From Lachnospiraceae bacterium (GTDB lineage: Bacteria > Bacillota > Clostridia > Lachnospirales > Lachnospiraceae), in the NCBI GenBank assembly GCA_017617395.1, contig JAFZWG010000073.1, positions 1 through 32,658 of the forward strand: 32,658 nt of DNA, written 5' to 3'. Made by a program: the position numbers and the translations under genes. Under the pieces are notes generated by a model that was not told the origin of the DNA, did not search any database, and saw only the letters and a list, made by a program, of their open reading frames with translations. Position 1 is the stretch's first letter. The number at the start of each line of letters is the position of its first letter. Below, one piece after another: positions 22,972 through 29,821 of this stretch.

Positions 22972-23001
22972 AAAAACGCCCGCAATTTGCGGGCGTTTTT
23001 T
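22972..23001. terminator. Bidirectional terminator beside the 63-aa membrane protein gene
   Basis: AAAAACGCCCGCAA pairs with TTGCGGGCGTTTTTT: a strong G+C stem with A tract on one side and T tract on the other, so it works in both directions. It lies about 35 bases after the minus-strand stop at 23037. Confidence 0.88.
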
Positions 23002-23036
23002 CGGTTTAGGACTTTATTGATTATGCGCTTTGCAGA

Positions 23037-23228
23037 CTAGATGTTTTCTTCGCGGTCGTCGGCTTTTGCCATAACTAAAAGCAACAGACAACCAAGGCAT
23101 CCCACGCCGATGATCGCCGACGGGGCTGCGATTTTGGTGAAAACGGAAGTGCCGGTAATAAACAAAACAATCTCCACAAGGATAGCAAGGACGAGCGCAG
23201 CGGCTACAAACAGTTTCGCTTTCTTCAT
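23037..23228 (-). CDS. Small membrane protein, 63 aa, unknown function
   Basis: 63 residues with two hydrophobic segments (about 6-26 and 36-53) joined by a short TGTSVFTKIAAPS loop, and a charged C-terminus KADDREENI. The ATG at 23228 is chosen because TAGGAGGT lies just upstream and a good promoter (23249-23278) allows only a very short leader; longer frames to 23600 pass through the promoter and repeats. It has its own terminator. It lies between two inverted repeat blocks. No family is recognised; small two-helix proteins can be toxins, transporter subunits or immunity proteins, but nothing here decides. Confidence 0.75.
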   Translation of the reverse strand: MKKAKLFVAAALVLAILVEIVLFITGTSVFTKIAAPSAIIGVGCLGCLLLLVMAKADDREENI

Positions 23229-23248
23229 AATCCACCTCCTATGGAGGT

Positions 23249-23278
23249 ATTGTAGATAACCACGTCCATGAAAGTCAA
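23249..23278 (-). promoter_or_regulatory. Promoter of the 63-aa membrane protein gene
   Basis: On the minus strand TTGACT (23278-23273), an 18-base spacer and TACAAT (23254-23249). The -10 is only about 20 bases from the ATG, so the leader is very short. ACCTCC just after the -10 can pair with the GGAGGT of the ribosome binding site. Confidence 0.75.
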
Positions 23279-23285
23279 ACACTTG

Positions 23286-23325
23286 TGGATGAACGACACT
23301 ATTTCTTGATGAACAACACCATTTG
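23286..23325. repeat. Two 20-bp direct repeats upstream of the small-protein promoter
   Basis: Units 23286-23305 and 23306-23325 match at 16 of 20 positions (core GATGAAC-ACAC-ATTT). They sit directly upstream of the -35 box, where an activator would bind. Confidence 0.6.
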
Positions 23326-23383
23326 GAAGCAAAAGGAGGCCGCGGGCGCGGATGTAGCCCTTCCCATCCGCGGCGTGGCGGCT

Positions 23384-23432
23384 CCGCGCACGAGGCAACC
23401 GGCCGAGAAGCGCCCCCGGGGCAGCGCCGAGG
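23384..23432 (-). repeat. Shared G+C-rich block, copy B (inverted)
   Basis: Inverted copy of 22826-22878: on the minus strand it reads CCTCGGCGCTGCCC... to GCCTCGTGCGCGG. Together with 23626-23728 it mirrors the arrangement at 22506-22878. Confidence 0.75.
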
Positions 23433-23475
23433 CCGGTTAAAAGTAAAAGAATAACAGCCCCTTTTGCCATCCAAT

Positions 23476-23503
23476 GAGACAAAAGAACTGTCCCCCTTGT
23501 CAC
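23476..23503 (-). repeat. REP-like fragment
   Basis: On the minus strand GTGACAAGGGGGACAGT followed by TCTTTTGTCTC, related to one arm of the palindrome at 1634-1700. Only one arm is present, so it is a remnant. Apart from the repeats listed, 23229-23789 shows no gene. Confidence 0.65.
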
Positions 23504-23595
23504 CCCCGCCGCCAACTGCGCCAACAAAGCGGCTGTAGCCGTGGCATACTTTTGCACGGCGGAAGGCACGAAGGAAATGGCGAAGAAGCATGTGA

Positions 23596-23620
23596 CTCAC
23601 GAAGGCATCGCCTTCGTGAG
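23596..23620. repeat. Perfect 11-bp hairpin next to element B
   Basis: CTCACGAAGGC and GCCTTCGTGAG around ATC. Near element A a different hairpin (CAAGC-AAA-GCTTG, 22621-22633) occupies the matching position, so the flanking hairpin may also keep its structure while changing sequence. Confidence 0.6.
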
Positions 23621-23625
23621 GGCTA

Positions 23626-23728
23626 TCTTAGCGCGCGCAAGAATGAATAAAGGCCGTTCCTAGATGTCTGAGCGAAGCGAGTTTCGACGGAACGGCCTTT
23701 CGATATTCGTTTGAAGCGCGCGCTTAGA
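23626..23728 (-). repeat. 103-bp structured repeat element, copy B
   Basis: Same length and architecture as 22506-22608, inverted. The ends are TCTTAGCGCGCGC and GCGCGCGCTTAGA. The stem is AAAGGCCGTTCC / GGAACGGCCTTT (23649-23660, 23689-23700); compared with copy A the inner four bases differ on both sides while pairing is kept. The loop carries AGATGTCTGAGCGAAGCGAG (20 of its 28 bases). It lies downstream of dacF and may end that transcript. Confidence 0.85.
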
Positions 23729-23789
23729 TTCCCTGAACCTGCGCCTGAGCCATTTCCTTCGAGACTTCCGCCGAGGATGGGTGGGGCGG

Positions 23790-25424
23790 CTACAGCCGCT
23801 TTGTGACCCGGTTCTTGCGGCGGGCGCGGCGGGGCAGGAATACGAAGATCACCAGGATGCAGGGCACGAAGGTTACGAGGAAGATGGCGCCCCCGAGCAG
23901 CCAGGCTTTGGTGCGGACCGGAACCGAGGGAAGGAAGCCGGAAGTTTCGGGCTTTTTCTCGATGACGAGGTCGGAGGCGGGCGTCGGGGTGGGCGGAATC
24001 GGGGACGGCGAAGCGTTGGCCGGATCCGCGGTAGGAATCGGAGAGAGGTTGGCGGAGAGGAGCGAGTTGTCGATCACAACACCGGAACCGCCCTGCGAGG
24101 GAAGCATGTTCGGCAGAATCAGGAAGCGGGGCCAGACGGCCTCAAATTCAGCCTGGGACATGGGAAATTCGGGATTGTTGAAGATGATGGCAGCGTTTCC
24201 TACGCAGCGGTCGTTGTAGAAGTAGGAGACGTGGCCGATCACATTTTCCCCGTGGACGTACTCGGAGGGGATGGAGTAGGAAATGGTCTTCGAGAGGACC
24301 TCGGGCGTGGTGCCGTGAGGGAGGACAGCGTAGGCGGCGGGGTCGATGTAGACGAGGTCGCCGGAGCCGTCATCGAACATGGGGCAGGCTTCGAAGAGGC
24401 CCGTGTAGGAAGCATTTACCGAGCTCTCGACGTTGCGGATGGAGTAGACCTTGTAGTTTTCGAAGACGTAGTTGAGGGCCGTGACGGTGTCGTCGTAGCA
24501 GCTGTCGCCGTTTTTGCAGCCGAGGACGATGGCGACGACGGTCATGCCTTCCTTCTCGGCATAAGTGCAAAGGGCGTAGCCCTCGGACGAGGAGACGCCG
24601 CCGGTCTTGCCGGCGATGGCGTACTCGTAGTTTTTGGTCTTGCGAATGAAGGCGTGCGTCTGCGCGAGCATGCGCGCCTCCTTCAGGTTTGTGGCCGGAA
24701 CCTCGTACCATTTGGAGCTCGCGATCTTGAAGAAGAGCGGGTACTTCATGAGCTCACACGCGAGCAGGCCGAGGTCGTAGGCACAGGAGGACTGTTTCGT
24801 GCCTCCGGTGCCGGTGGCGCTGCGGAATTCGGTGTTGATGCCGCCGAGCTGCTTCATGCGCTCGTTCATCATCGGCAGGAATTTGTCGACCTTGCCGCCG
24901 CCCATCTTCTCACCGAGCGCGTACGCGGTCTCGTCCGCCGAAGCGACGAGCATGGCGTAGAGCGTGTCGAGAACCGAGAGCGTCTCATCCTCGACCAGAC
25001 CGATGCGGGTGACCGAGGAGCCGATGCTGTGGATCGATTTCTTGGAAAATTTGACGGTGTCCGTCATGTCCAGCTTTTCGAGCGCGAGAAGCGCGGTCAT
25101 CAGCTTCGTGAGGCTCATGGGGGCGTAGGAGTCGGCTGCATTTTTCGCATACAAAACCGCGCCGGAGCCGACCTCCATGACGATGGCGGCTTTCGCGCCG
25201 ATGGACGGGCCGCCGCCCAGGATGGACGTCGCGACGCTCGTGTCGGGCTTTTCGTCACCGGTCTCGCCGGCGTTGCCGCTGCCGTCAGTCTCGTCCGCGC
25301 GGAAAATGAGTTCCTTTCCAATGTCGGCGCGAGCAATCCCGGGCATGCCGAACAAGGCGGTCCCCAGAAGAAGGACCGCCAAGGCCGCTACTGTGCGAAT
25401 TCGTTTGCCAAGGAAAAATCTCAC
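23790..25424 (-). CDS. dacF: D-alanyl-D-alanine carboxypeptidase, PBP5/DacF family
   Basis: 544 residues; trims the terminal D-Ala of peptidoglycan stem peptides on the outer side of the membrane. A signal peptide (about 1-33) is followed by the S11 peptidase domain: SLTK with active-site Ser104 and Lys107, KTGG at 273-276, and at the SxN position SAD (162-164, in SADETAYA) where SxN is usual. A beta-rich C-terminal domain, a Pro/Thr linker (about 475-490), one membrane anchor near 515-535 and a basic tail RRARRKNRVTKRL complete it. The start is GTG at 25424, with AGGGAG 6 bases upstream. It is third in an operon after the ABC ATPase and AraD-like genes, 25 bases downstream of the latter. Confidence 0.92.
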   Translation of the reverse strand: MRFFLGKRIRTVAALAVLLLGTALFGMPGIARADIGKELIFRADETDGSGNAGETGDEKPDTSVATSILGGGPSIGAKAAIVMEVGSGAVLYAKNAADSYAPMSLTKLMTALLALEKLDMTDTVKFSKKSIHSIGSSVTRIGLVEDETLSVLDTLYAMLVASADETAYALGEKMGGGKVDKFLPMMNERMKQLGGINTEFRSATGTGGTKQSSCAYDLGLLACELMKYPLFFKIASSKWYEVPATNLKEARMLAQTHAFIRKTKNYEYAIAGKTGGVSSSEGYALCTYAEKEGMTVVAIVLGCKNGDSCYDDTVTALNYVFENYKVYSIRNVESSVNASYTGLFEACPMFDDGSGDLVYIDPAAYAVLPHGTTPEVLSKTISYSIPSEYVHGENVIGHVSYFYNDRCVGNAAIIFNNPEFPMSQAEFEAVWPRFLILPNMLPSQGGSGVVIDNSLLSANLSPIPTADPANASPSPIPPTPTPASDLVIEKKPETSGFLPSVPVRTKAWLLGGAIFLVTFVPCILVIFVFLPRRARRKNRVTKRL

Positions 25425-25449
25425 GTCTGCTCCCTGCGCGATGCGCGAT

Positions 25450-26148
25450 TTATTTCTGCCCGTAGTAAGCGTTCGGGCCGTGCTTTCTTAAGAAATGCTT
25501 GTCGAGAAGCTCCTGCTGCATGCACGGAACATCGCCCTGAAGAAGCATCTGACTGTGCATCGCCATGTAGGCGAGCTCCTCCAAAACGACGGCGTTGTGA
25601 ACCGCCTCCGAGGGCGAGGTGCCCCACGTGAACGGGCCGTGCGAGCGGACTAAAACCGCGGGAATGTCCAAAGGTGCGATCTCGCGCTTTGCGAACGTCT
25701 CGATGATCACGTTGCCGGTCTCGAGCTCGTACTCGCCTGCGATCTCCTCGGGCGTCATGTAGCGTGTGCACGGGATGTCGCCGTAGAAGTAATCGCCGTG
25801 CGTCGTGCCGCCCGCGACGATGTCAAGGCCTGCCTGCGCGTACGTGGTCGCGTTGCGGCTGTGCGTGTGCACGATGCCGAGAACGCCGGGCCAAGCGCGG
25901 TACAGAGCGAGGTGCGTGGGCGTGTCCGAGGACGGCTTCTTCGTGCCCTCGACGATGTTGCCCTGCAGGTCCACGACAACCATGTCGTCCGCGGTCATGC
26001 CCTCGTACGAAACGCCCGACGGCTTGATGACAACGAGACCCGACTCGGGGTCGTAACCGGAGACATTGCCCCAGGTAAAAGTTATCAGACCGTACTTCGG
26101 AAGCGCAAGGTTGGCCTCCAGAACGTCTTTCTTCAATTGTTCAAGCAT
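25450..26148 (-). CDS. araD: L-ribulose-5-phosphate 4-epimerase / class II aldolase family
   Basis: 232 residues. The class II aldolase/epimerase fold interconverts L-ribulose-5-phosphate and D-xylulose-5-phosphate. Visible: [11 protein letters not shown] (phosphate site), [10 protein letters not shown], the zinc ligands in [15 protein letters not shown], the [15 protein letters not shown] segment and [10 protein letters not shown] with a third zinc His. The length and these motifs match AraD/UlaF/SgbE; these differ in sugar context, and no arabinose or ascorbate genes lie nearby, so the physiological substrate is open. GGAGGG precedes the ATG at 26148. It lies between the ABC ATPase and dacF, 38 and 25 bases away. 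Confidence 0.9.
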   Translation of the reverse strand: MLEQLKKDVLEANLALPKYGLITFTWGNVSGYDPESGLVVIKPSGVSYEGMTADDMVVVDLQGNIVEGTKKPSSDTPTHLALYRAWPGVLGIVHTHSRNATTYAQAGLDIVAGGTTHGDYFYGDIPCTRYMTPEEIAGEYELETGNVIIETFAKREIAPLDIPAVLVRSHGPFTWGTSPSEAVHNAVVLEELAYMAMHSQMLLQGDVPCMQQELLDKHFLRKHGPNAYYGQK

Positions 26149-26186
26149 AAATATTCCCTCCGAAAAATGAAAATCAACCGTAAAAA

Positions 26187-26918
26187 CTACTCCGCCGGCG
26201 TGAAGTCCGACGTTGTGAAACCCTCCTGCGCAAAATCCTCCGGCGCCCCGAAGTATGCCTCGCCGCCCTCGATCATGAGGACCTTCGTGGAGTTGGCGAG
26301 CGCGCTGCCCACGTCGTGCGTGACCATGAGGATCGTCAGACCGTCCTCGCGGTTTAAAGAGCGGAGCGTCTCGTAGAGCTCCGCGGCCGACGCCGCATCC
26401 AGGCCGGTGACGGGCTCGTCGAGGAGAAGCACCTCGTCCGCCGACAGAAGCGTCCGCGCCAGCATGACGCGCTGCTGCTGACCGCCCGAGAGCTCGCGGT
26501 AGGGGCGGTTCGCAAGGTCCGTCAGGAGAAGGCGCTCGATCACGTCCGCGGCTTTCTGTTTGTCCTTCCTGGTGAAGAACGGCCACAGGCCCTTGCGGCT
26601 CAAAAGGCCGGTCAGGACAACGTCGCGCACCTTCGCGGGAAGGTCGCGGCTCACATCGCTCATCTGCGGAAGAAAGCCGATGCCGCGGTTGCCGCCCCGG
26701 ATGTTCACCGAAAGCGTTCCGCGCAGCGGGCAGAGAATGCCCAGGATTGTCTTCATCAGGGTGGAGCGGCCGGAGCCGTTCTCGCCGACGATGCTCACGA
26801 AATCGCCCGGGTACACGAGGAACGAAAGGTCCTCGATGAACGTGCGGTTGTCGAAGCCGATGGAAGCGTGGTCGCACTCGATGACGGGCGCGACAGAATT
26901 GTCCGTGGAAGCCTGCAT
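26187..26918 (-). CDS. Metal-type ABC transporter ATPase (ZnuC/MntB-like) with altered Walker A
   Basis: 243 residues. The domain resembles zinc/manganese ABC ATPases: signature LSGGQQQRV (143-151), [11 protein letters not shown] (Walker B and D-loop) and the switch His in VTHD are intact, with Gln85 in the Q-loop (FLPQMSD). The Walker A is GENGSGRST (45-53), with Arg51 in place of the invariant Lys; the codon is CGC on the coding strand. This normally cripples ATP hydrolysis. No permease or binding protein lies beside it in the window. It leads the operon with araD and dacF, and GGAGGT precedes the ATG. It may be a non-hydrolysing paralogue, or a single-base error at that codon is possible. 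Confidence 0.88.
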   Translation of the reverse strand: MQASTDNSVAPVIECDHASIGFDNRTFIEDLSFLVYPGDFVSIVGENGSGRSTLMKTILGILCPLRGTLSVNIRGGNRGIGFLPQMSDVSRDLPAKVRDVVLTGLLSRKGLWPFFTRKDKQKAADVIERLLLTDLANRPYRELSGGQQQRVMLARTLLSADEVLLLDEPVTGLDAASAAELYETLRSLNREDGLTILMVTHDVGSALANSTKVLMIEGGEAYFGAPEDFAQEGFTTSDFTPAE

Positions 26919-26965
26919 AATACCTCCGATCGCAGCCTCGCAAAAGGCGCTAACAAACTATTTTC

Positions 26966-26994
26966 ATCATACTCATTTGCCGCGGGAAAGTCAA
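26966..26994 (-). promoter_or_regulatory. Promoter of the ABC-araD-dacF operon
   Basis: On the minus strand TTGACT (26994-26989), a 17-base spacer and TATGAT (26971-26966). The leader is about 45 nt. I see no clear Zur or MntR box. Confidence 0.8.
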
Positions 26995-27071
26995 TATCAC
27001 AGAAATCTCGGGAAAAAGCTCCGAAAGTGCGAAAAAGCGCGAAAAAACGGCATTTTCCGAATAAATAATGG

Positions 27072-27100
27072 TTGCAAACGGTCGAAAAATGCGGTATAGT
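27072..27100 (+). promoter_or_regulatory. Promoter of the zinc-ribbon protein gene
   Basis: TTGCAA (27072-27077), a 17-base spacer and TATAGT (27095-27100). The leader of about 95 nt is rich in short inverted GCGC-type repeats. Divergent from the operon promoter at 26966. Confidence 0.78.
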
Positions 27101-27201
27101 GAACTCGTATAGGCGGGCAATCGCGGAAGTGCGATGCGTTGATGCGCGTAACAACGCGAGGTCCGAACTTCGAAATATGATATGAGAAAGGAAGAAATGT
27201 T

Positions 27202-27945
27202 ATGTTCTGTGCAAAATGTGGAAAACAGATTCCTGACGGTTCCGCTGTATGCCCGTTCTGCGGCGCACCTACGGGAGTAGCACCTCAGGCAGCACCCCAG
27301 GCAGCTCCTCAGGCAGCACCTGCGGCAGCTCCCCAGGCAGCTCCTTTTGCAGCACCTCCGGTAGCTCCGGTTTATGCTCCGGCAGCAGCTCCGAAGGCTA
27401 AGAAGCCGATCAACAAGCTTACGCTTATCATCGCATGTGTAGCGGCAGCTCTCGTTCTCGGTATCGTTCTCTACCTCATCCTTCATGACGGCGCTAAGGC
27501 TGTTGTTAAGGATTACCTGAACTATCAGGAGAAGGCAGAGGAGCAGGAAAGCAAGTTCCTTGTTAAGTCCAGCGAGAAGGCTCTGAAGGCTCTCGATCTG
27601 TTGGACGATGACGATGACGAAGATGTTGAAGTATCCTGGTCGATCAAGGGCAGCAAGTCCTACAGCGGCAAGGATGATCCGTTCGAAGGCCTTTGCACCT
27701 ACATCGAGAAGAACATGAAGGGTGAGACCAAGAAGGTTTCCAAGATGTCCATCGTTGAGGTTAAGGTTAAGGGCGGCAGCGGCAAGAATAAGGAAAGCTA
27801 CAGCATGTTCTTTACCTGCGTAAAGATTGCAGGCAACTGGTACATTCTTGACTACACGACCTCCGGCGACAACATCAAGGACGTTGCGAACAAGTGGGAG
27901 AAGTACAACTCCTCCAGCAAGAAGAGCGACGACGATGATGATTGA
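27202..27945 (+). CDS. Zinc-ribbon membrane protein with Ala/Pro repeats
   Basis: 247 residues. An N-terminal zinc ribbon C3-x2-C6...C17-x2-C20 (FCAKCGKQIPDG) is followed by Ala-Pro-Gln-Ala repeats (about 26-65), one membrane segment (about 73-95) and an external domain (about 100-240) with an acidic DDDDDED stretch and a terminal KKSDDDDD. The 12-base repeats encoding APQA are visible in the DNA. Codon use (GCA, GCT, CTT) is lower in G+C than in neighbours and like hup, suggesting high expression or recent arrival. Function unknown; the outer domain could be NTF2-like (NWYILDYTTSG). Its ATG follows GAAAGGAAG. Confidence 0.85.
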   Translation: MFCAKCGKQIPDGSAVCPFCGAPTGVAPQAAPQAAPQAAPAAAPQAAPFAAPPVAPVYAPAAAPKAKKPINKLTLIIACVAAALVLGIVLYLILHDGAKAVVKDYLNYQEKAEEQESKFLVKSSEKALKALDLLDDDDDEDVEVSWSIKGSKSYSGKDDPFEGLCTYIEKNMKGETKKVSKMSIVEVKVKGGSGKNKESYSMFFTCVKIAGNWYILDYTTSGDNIKDVANKWEKYNSSSKKSDDDDD

Positions 27946-27979
27946 TCCATCGGATCGTAACATTTGACTGACTTTTGAG

Positions 27980-28013
27980 TTCCCCGGACCGCACCGCGGC
28001 CCGGGGAATTTTT
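27980..28013 (+). terminator. Terminator of the zinc-ribbon protein gene
   Basis: TTCCCCGG and CCGC pair with GCGG and CCGGGGAA (one mismatch) around a short loop, followed by TTTTT. Confidence 0.9.
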
Positions 28014-28064
28014 CGAGGCGGAAGACTCCGCCGGAAGGCTCACCGAAGGTGAGGAAGGAATCCC

Positions 28065-28637
28065 ATGAAGAAACTCTCCAAGAAGAATCAGAAAATCATC
28101 ATCGCGGCCGTGGTCGCGGTTGTCGTTGCAGCGGCGGTCATCGCCCTGATCGTGCGGCTTACGCACGGGACGAACGCGACGGCCAAAACCGCGGCAAATG
28201 CTGCCTTCGATGCGATCTACTCCGGCGACTACGAGCATTTTGTGACGGCGACTGTGTACAACAGCGACTGCCAGGATGCACTCGGACTCGACCAGACCGG
28301 CTTTCTGCTAAACGAGATCAAGCCCGAGTTTGAGACCATGGCGGCGGAGATGAAAGAGGCCGATATGCGGTACCGCAGAAAGGCTTCGAGAGCCACGGAG
28401 TACGAGCCCGGTTCGGACGGCTTCGCGCGGGGCTGCACCATGATGCTGACGGCCTATCCCGAGACCGCGACGGACAGGATCGAGCGCTTCGCCAGCGTCG
28501 ACATCGCGTTCCGCTGGAGCTACAAGGATGAGGACGGCAAATCCGTGAGCGGAGAGGATTCCGACACCATGTGGTGCGTGCGCATCGACGGTAAATGGTA
28601 CGCCGTTCCCACATTGACTCTCTCGGACGAGGAGTAA
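28065..28637 (+). CDS. Membrane-anchored protein of unknown function
   Basis: 190 residues. A basic N-terminus MKKLSKKNQK and one membrane segment (11-30) suggest an outward-facing domain. Residues 40-75 (TAANAAFDAIYSGDYEHFVTATV) and the C-terminal strands ending in MWCVRIDGKWYAVPTL resemble the small cone-shaped NTF2-like domains often found on Bacillota surfaces, and the layout is similar to the protein before it; this is a fold-level guess. GAGGAAGGA precedes the ATG. It lies after the terminator at 27980 and has no obvious promoter of its own. Confidence 0.8.
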   Translation: MKKLSKKNQKIIIAAVVAVVVAAAVIALIVRLTHGTNATAKTAANAAFDAIYSGDYEHFVTATVYNSDCQDALGLDQTGFLLNEIKPEFETMAAEMKEADMRYRRKASRATEYEPGSDGFARGCTMMLTAYPETATDRIERFASVDIAFRWSYKDEDGKSVSGEDSDTMWCVRIDGKWYAVPTLTLSDEE

Positions 28638-28724
28638 TCGGCGGGATTTGACGGGCAGATTCGCGAAAACCTTGAAAAATCGGGCATTTCCCGCGATTTT
28701 CTTGCGTTTTCGGTACATTTTCAC

Positions 28725-28753
28725 TTGACTTTGCCCGTTGTTTTGTTTATAAC
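28725..28753 (+). promoter_or_regulatory. Promoter of hup
   Basis: TTGACT (28725-28730), a 17-base spacer and TATAAC (28748-28753), with a T-rich spacer. The leader is about 82 nt. Confidence 0.82.
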
Positions 28754-28841
28754 TGAAATGTGAGTACAATCCGTGCTGCGCCACAGCGGTGCAGGGTTCG
28801 CGGATTGCAGAGAAAATCACCATATTAGGAGGAAAGTCATA

Positions 28842-29117
28842 ATGAATAAGACTGAATTGGTTGCTGCAATCGCTGCAAAGGCTGACGTTAAGAAGGAAGA
28901 TGCAAAGAAGATGGTTGATGCGTTCATCGGAACCGTTACCGATACGCTTGCTGCTGACGGCAAGGTAGTTCTTGTTGGTTTCGGTACGTTCGAAGTTAAC
29001 AAGAGACCTGCTCGCAAGGGCCGCAACCCGCTTACGAAGCAGACGATCACCATCAAGGCTTCCAAGCAGCCTAAGTTCAAGGCCGGCAGCGCTTTGAAGG
29101 ATGCCGTTAACAAGTAA
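28842..29117 (+). CDS. hup: DNA-binding protein HU
   Basis: 91 residues, the standard HU length. HU dimers bend and compact DNA throughout the nucleoid. The helical dimer core MNKTELVAAIAAKADVKKED, the VGFGTFEVNKR strand, the DNA-arm sequence RPARKGRNP and the closing KASKQPKFKAGSALKDAV are all present. The ATG at 28842 follows AGGAGG; an upstream in-frame ATG would add non-family sequence. Codon choice is strongly biased to GCT, GTT, AAG and CGT, as expected for a very highly expressed gene. Confidence 0.98.
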   Translation: MNKTELVAAIAAKADVKKEDAKKMVDAFIGTVTDTLAADGKVVLVGFGTFEVNKRPARKGRNPLTKQTITIKASKQPKFKAGSALKDAVNK

Positions 29118-29157
29118 TTGTTACCCGGTACGCGTTAGGTATAGAGAAAGACATATT

Positions 29158-29186
29158 GGGCCGGTCGCGATGACCGGCCCATTGTT
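29158..29186 (+). terminator. Probable terminator of hup
   Basis: GGGCCGGTC pairs perfectly with GACCGGCCC around GCGAT, followed by ATTGTT. The T tract is poor, so partial read-through into rqcP is likely. Confidence 0.6.
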
Positions 29187-29201
29187 CATAAGTGAGGCAG
29201 T

Positions 29202-29441
29202 ATGAGGTTAGACAAATACCTGAAGGTATCCCGGTTGATCAAGCGCCGCACCGTGGCAAATGAAGCCTGCGATGCGGGCCGCGTGAACATCAACGGCCGC
29301 CCCGCGAAGGCTTCCGCGGAGGTCAAGGTCGGCGACGTCATCGAGATCGGGTTCGGAAACAAGCAGGTGAAGGTAGAAGTGTTGGATGTGGCGGAAACCG
29401 TCCGCAAGGACGATGCGAAGGAGCTGTTCCGCTATCTGTAG
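29202..29441 (+). CDS. rqcP: RqcP-like S4-domain RNA-binding protein
   Basis: 79 residues, a single S4 domain (MRLDKYLKVSRLIKRRTVANEACDAG then VNINGRPAKAS...VGDVIEI). RqcP (YabO) binds the stalled 50S subunit with tRNA and RqcH and helps add alanine tails in bacterial ribosome quality control; Hsp15 of proteobacteria is the longer relative. The short length and the place before divIC match RqcP. The divIC start lies 9 bases after the stop. The ribosome binding site is weak (GTGAGG). Confidence 0.92.
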   Translation: MRLDKYLKVSRLIKRRTVANEACDAGRVNINGRPAKASAEVKVGDVIEIGFGNKQVKVEVLDVAETVRKDDAKELFRYL

Positions 29442-29450
29442 GGGCGAAGC

Positions 29451-29807
29451 ATGAAGAACAAACTTGTTCGAAAGAATCACAAGCTGGAGTACGGCATCGT
29501 ATCGCTGCTGCTCCTGATTGCGGTCACGCTGTTGATCACGGGCGTGTTCATCTATCTGCGGCGAACCGCGGAGGACCGCTACCAGCAGCGCCTGGAGGAG
29601 AAGGAGCGCCTGATCCGCCTCAAGGCGGAGGAGGAGCTGCGCGCAAAAACCATCGAGGAGCGCAAGGCCTACGTGCAGACGAGAAGCTACATGGAGGACG
29701 TTGCGCGCGAGGTGCTCGGTCTTGTCTACAAGGACGAGATCATCTTCCGGCCGAACGCAACACCCACGCCCACGCCGACACCGACACCCGAGGCCGGCGG
29801 AAAATAA
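29451..29807 (+). CDS. divIC: Septum formation initiator, DivIC/FtsB family
   Basis: 118 residues. A basic N-terminus, one membrane segment (about 15-36), a charged coiled coil (38-72) and the family C-terminal motif YMEDVAREVLGLVYKDEIIF. Such proteins join FtsL and DivIB in the division complex, with the coiled coil outside. The tail NATPTPTPTPTPEAGGK is an unusual Thr/Pro extension. It lies between rqcP and tilS; yabP and yabQ, which separate rqcP and divIC in Bacillus and many spore formers, are missing. Confidence 0.9.
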   Translation: MKNKLVRKNHKLEYGIVSLLLLIAVTLLITGVFIYLRRTAEDRYQQRLEEKERLIRLKAEEELRAKTIEERKAYVQTRSYMEDVAREVLGLVYKDEIIFRPNATPTPTPTPTPEAGGK

Positions 29808-29821
29808 GCGCGAGGTGAATC

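Noticed and set aside
22377-23020. Small open frames across the repeat island (for example 22377-22724 and 22715-23020)
   Set aside because: They run through inverted repeats and the terminator, lack good ribosome binding sites, and resemble no family.
23229-23600. N-terminal extension of the 63-aa membrane protein to 23600
   Set aside because: It would cross the promoter, direct repeats and the REP fragment; the ATG at 23228 has a strong ribosome binding site.
26919-26988. Zur or MntR box at the ABC-araD-dacF promoter
   Set aside because: The A+T-rich stretch at 26951-26971 lacks the inverted symmetry of known boxes.
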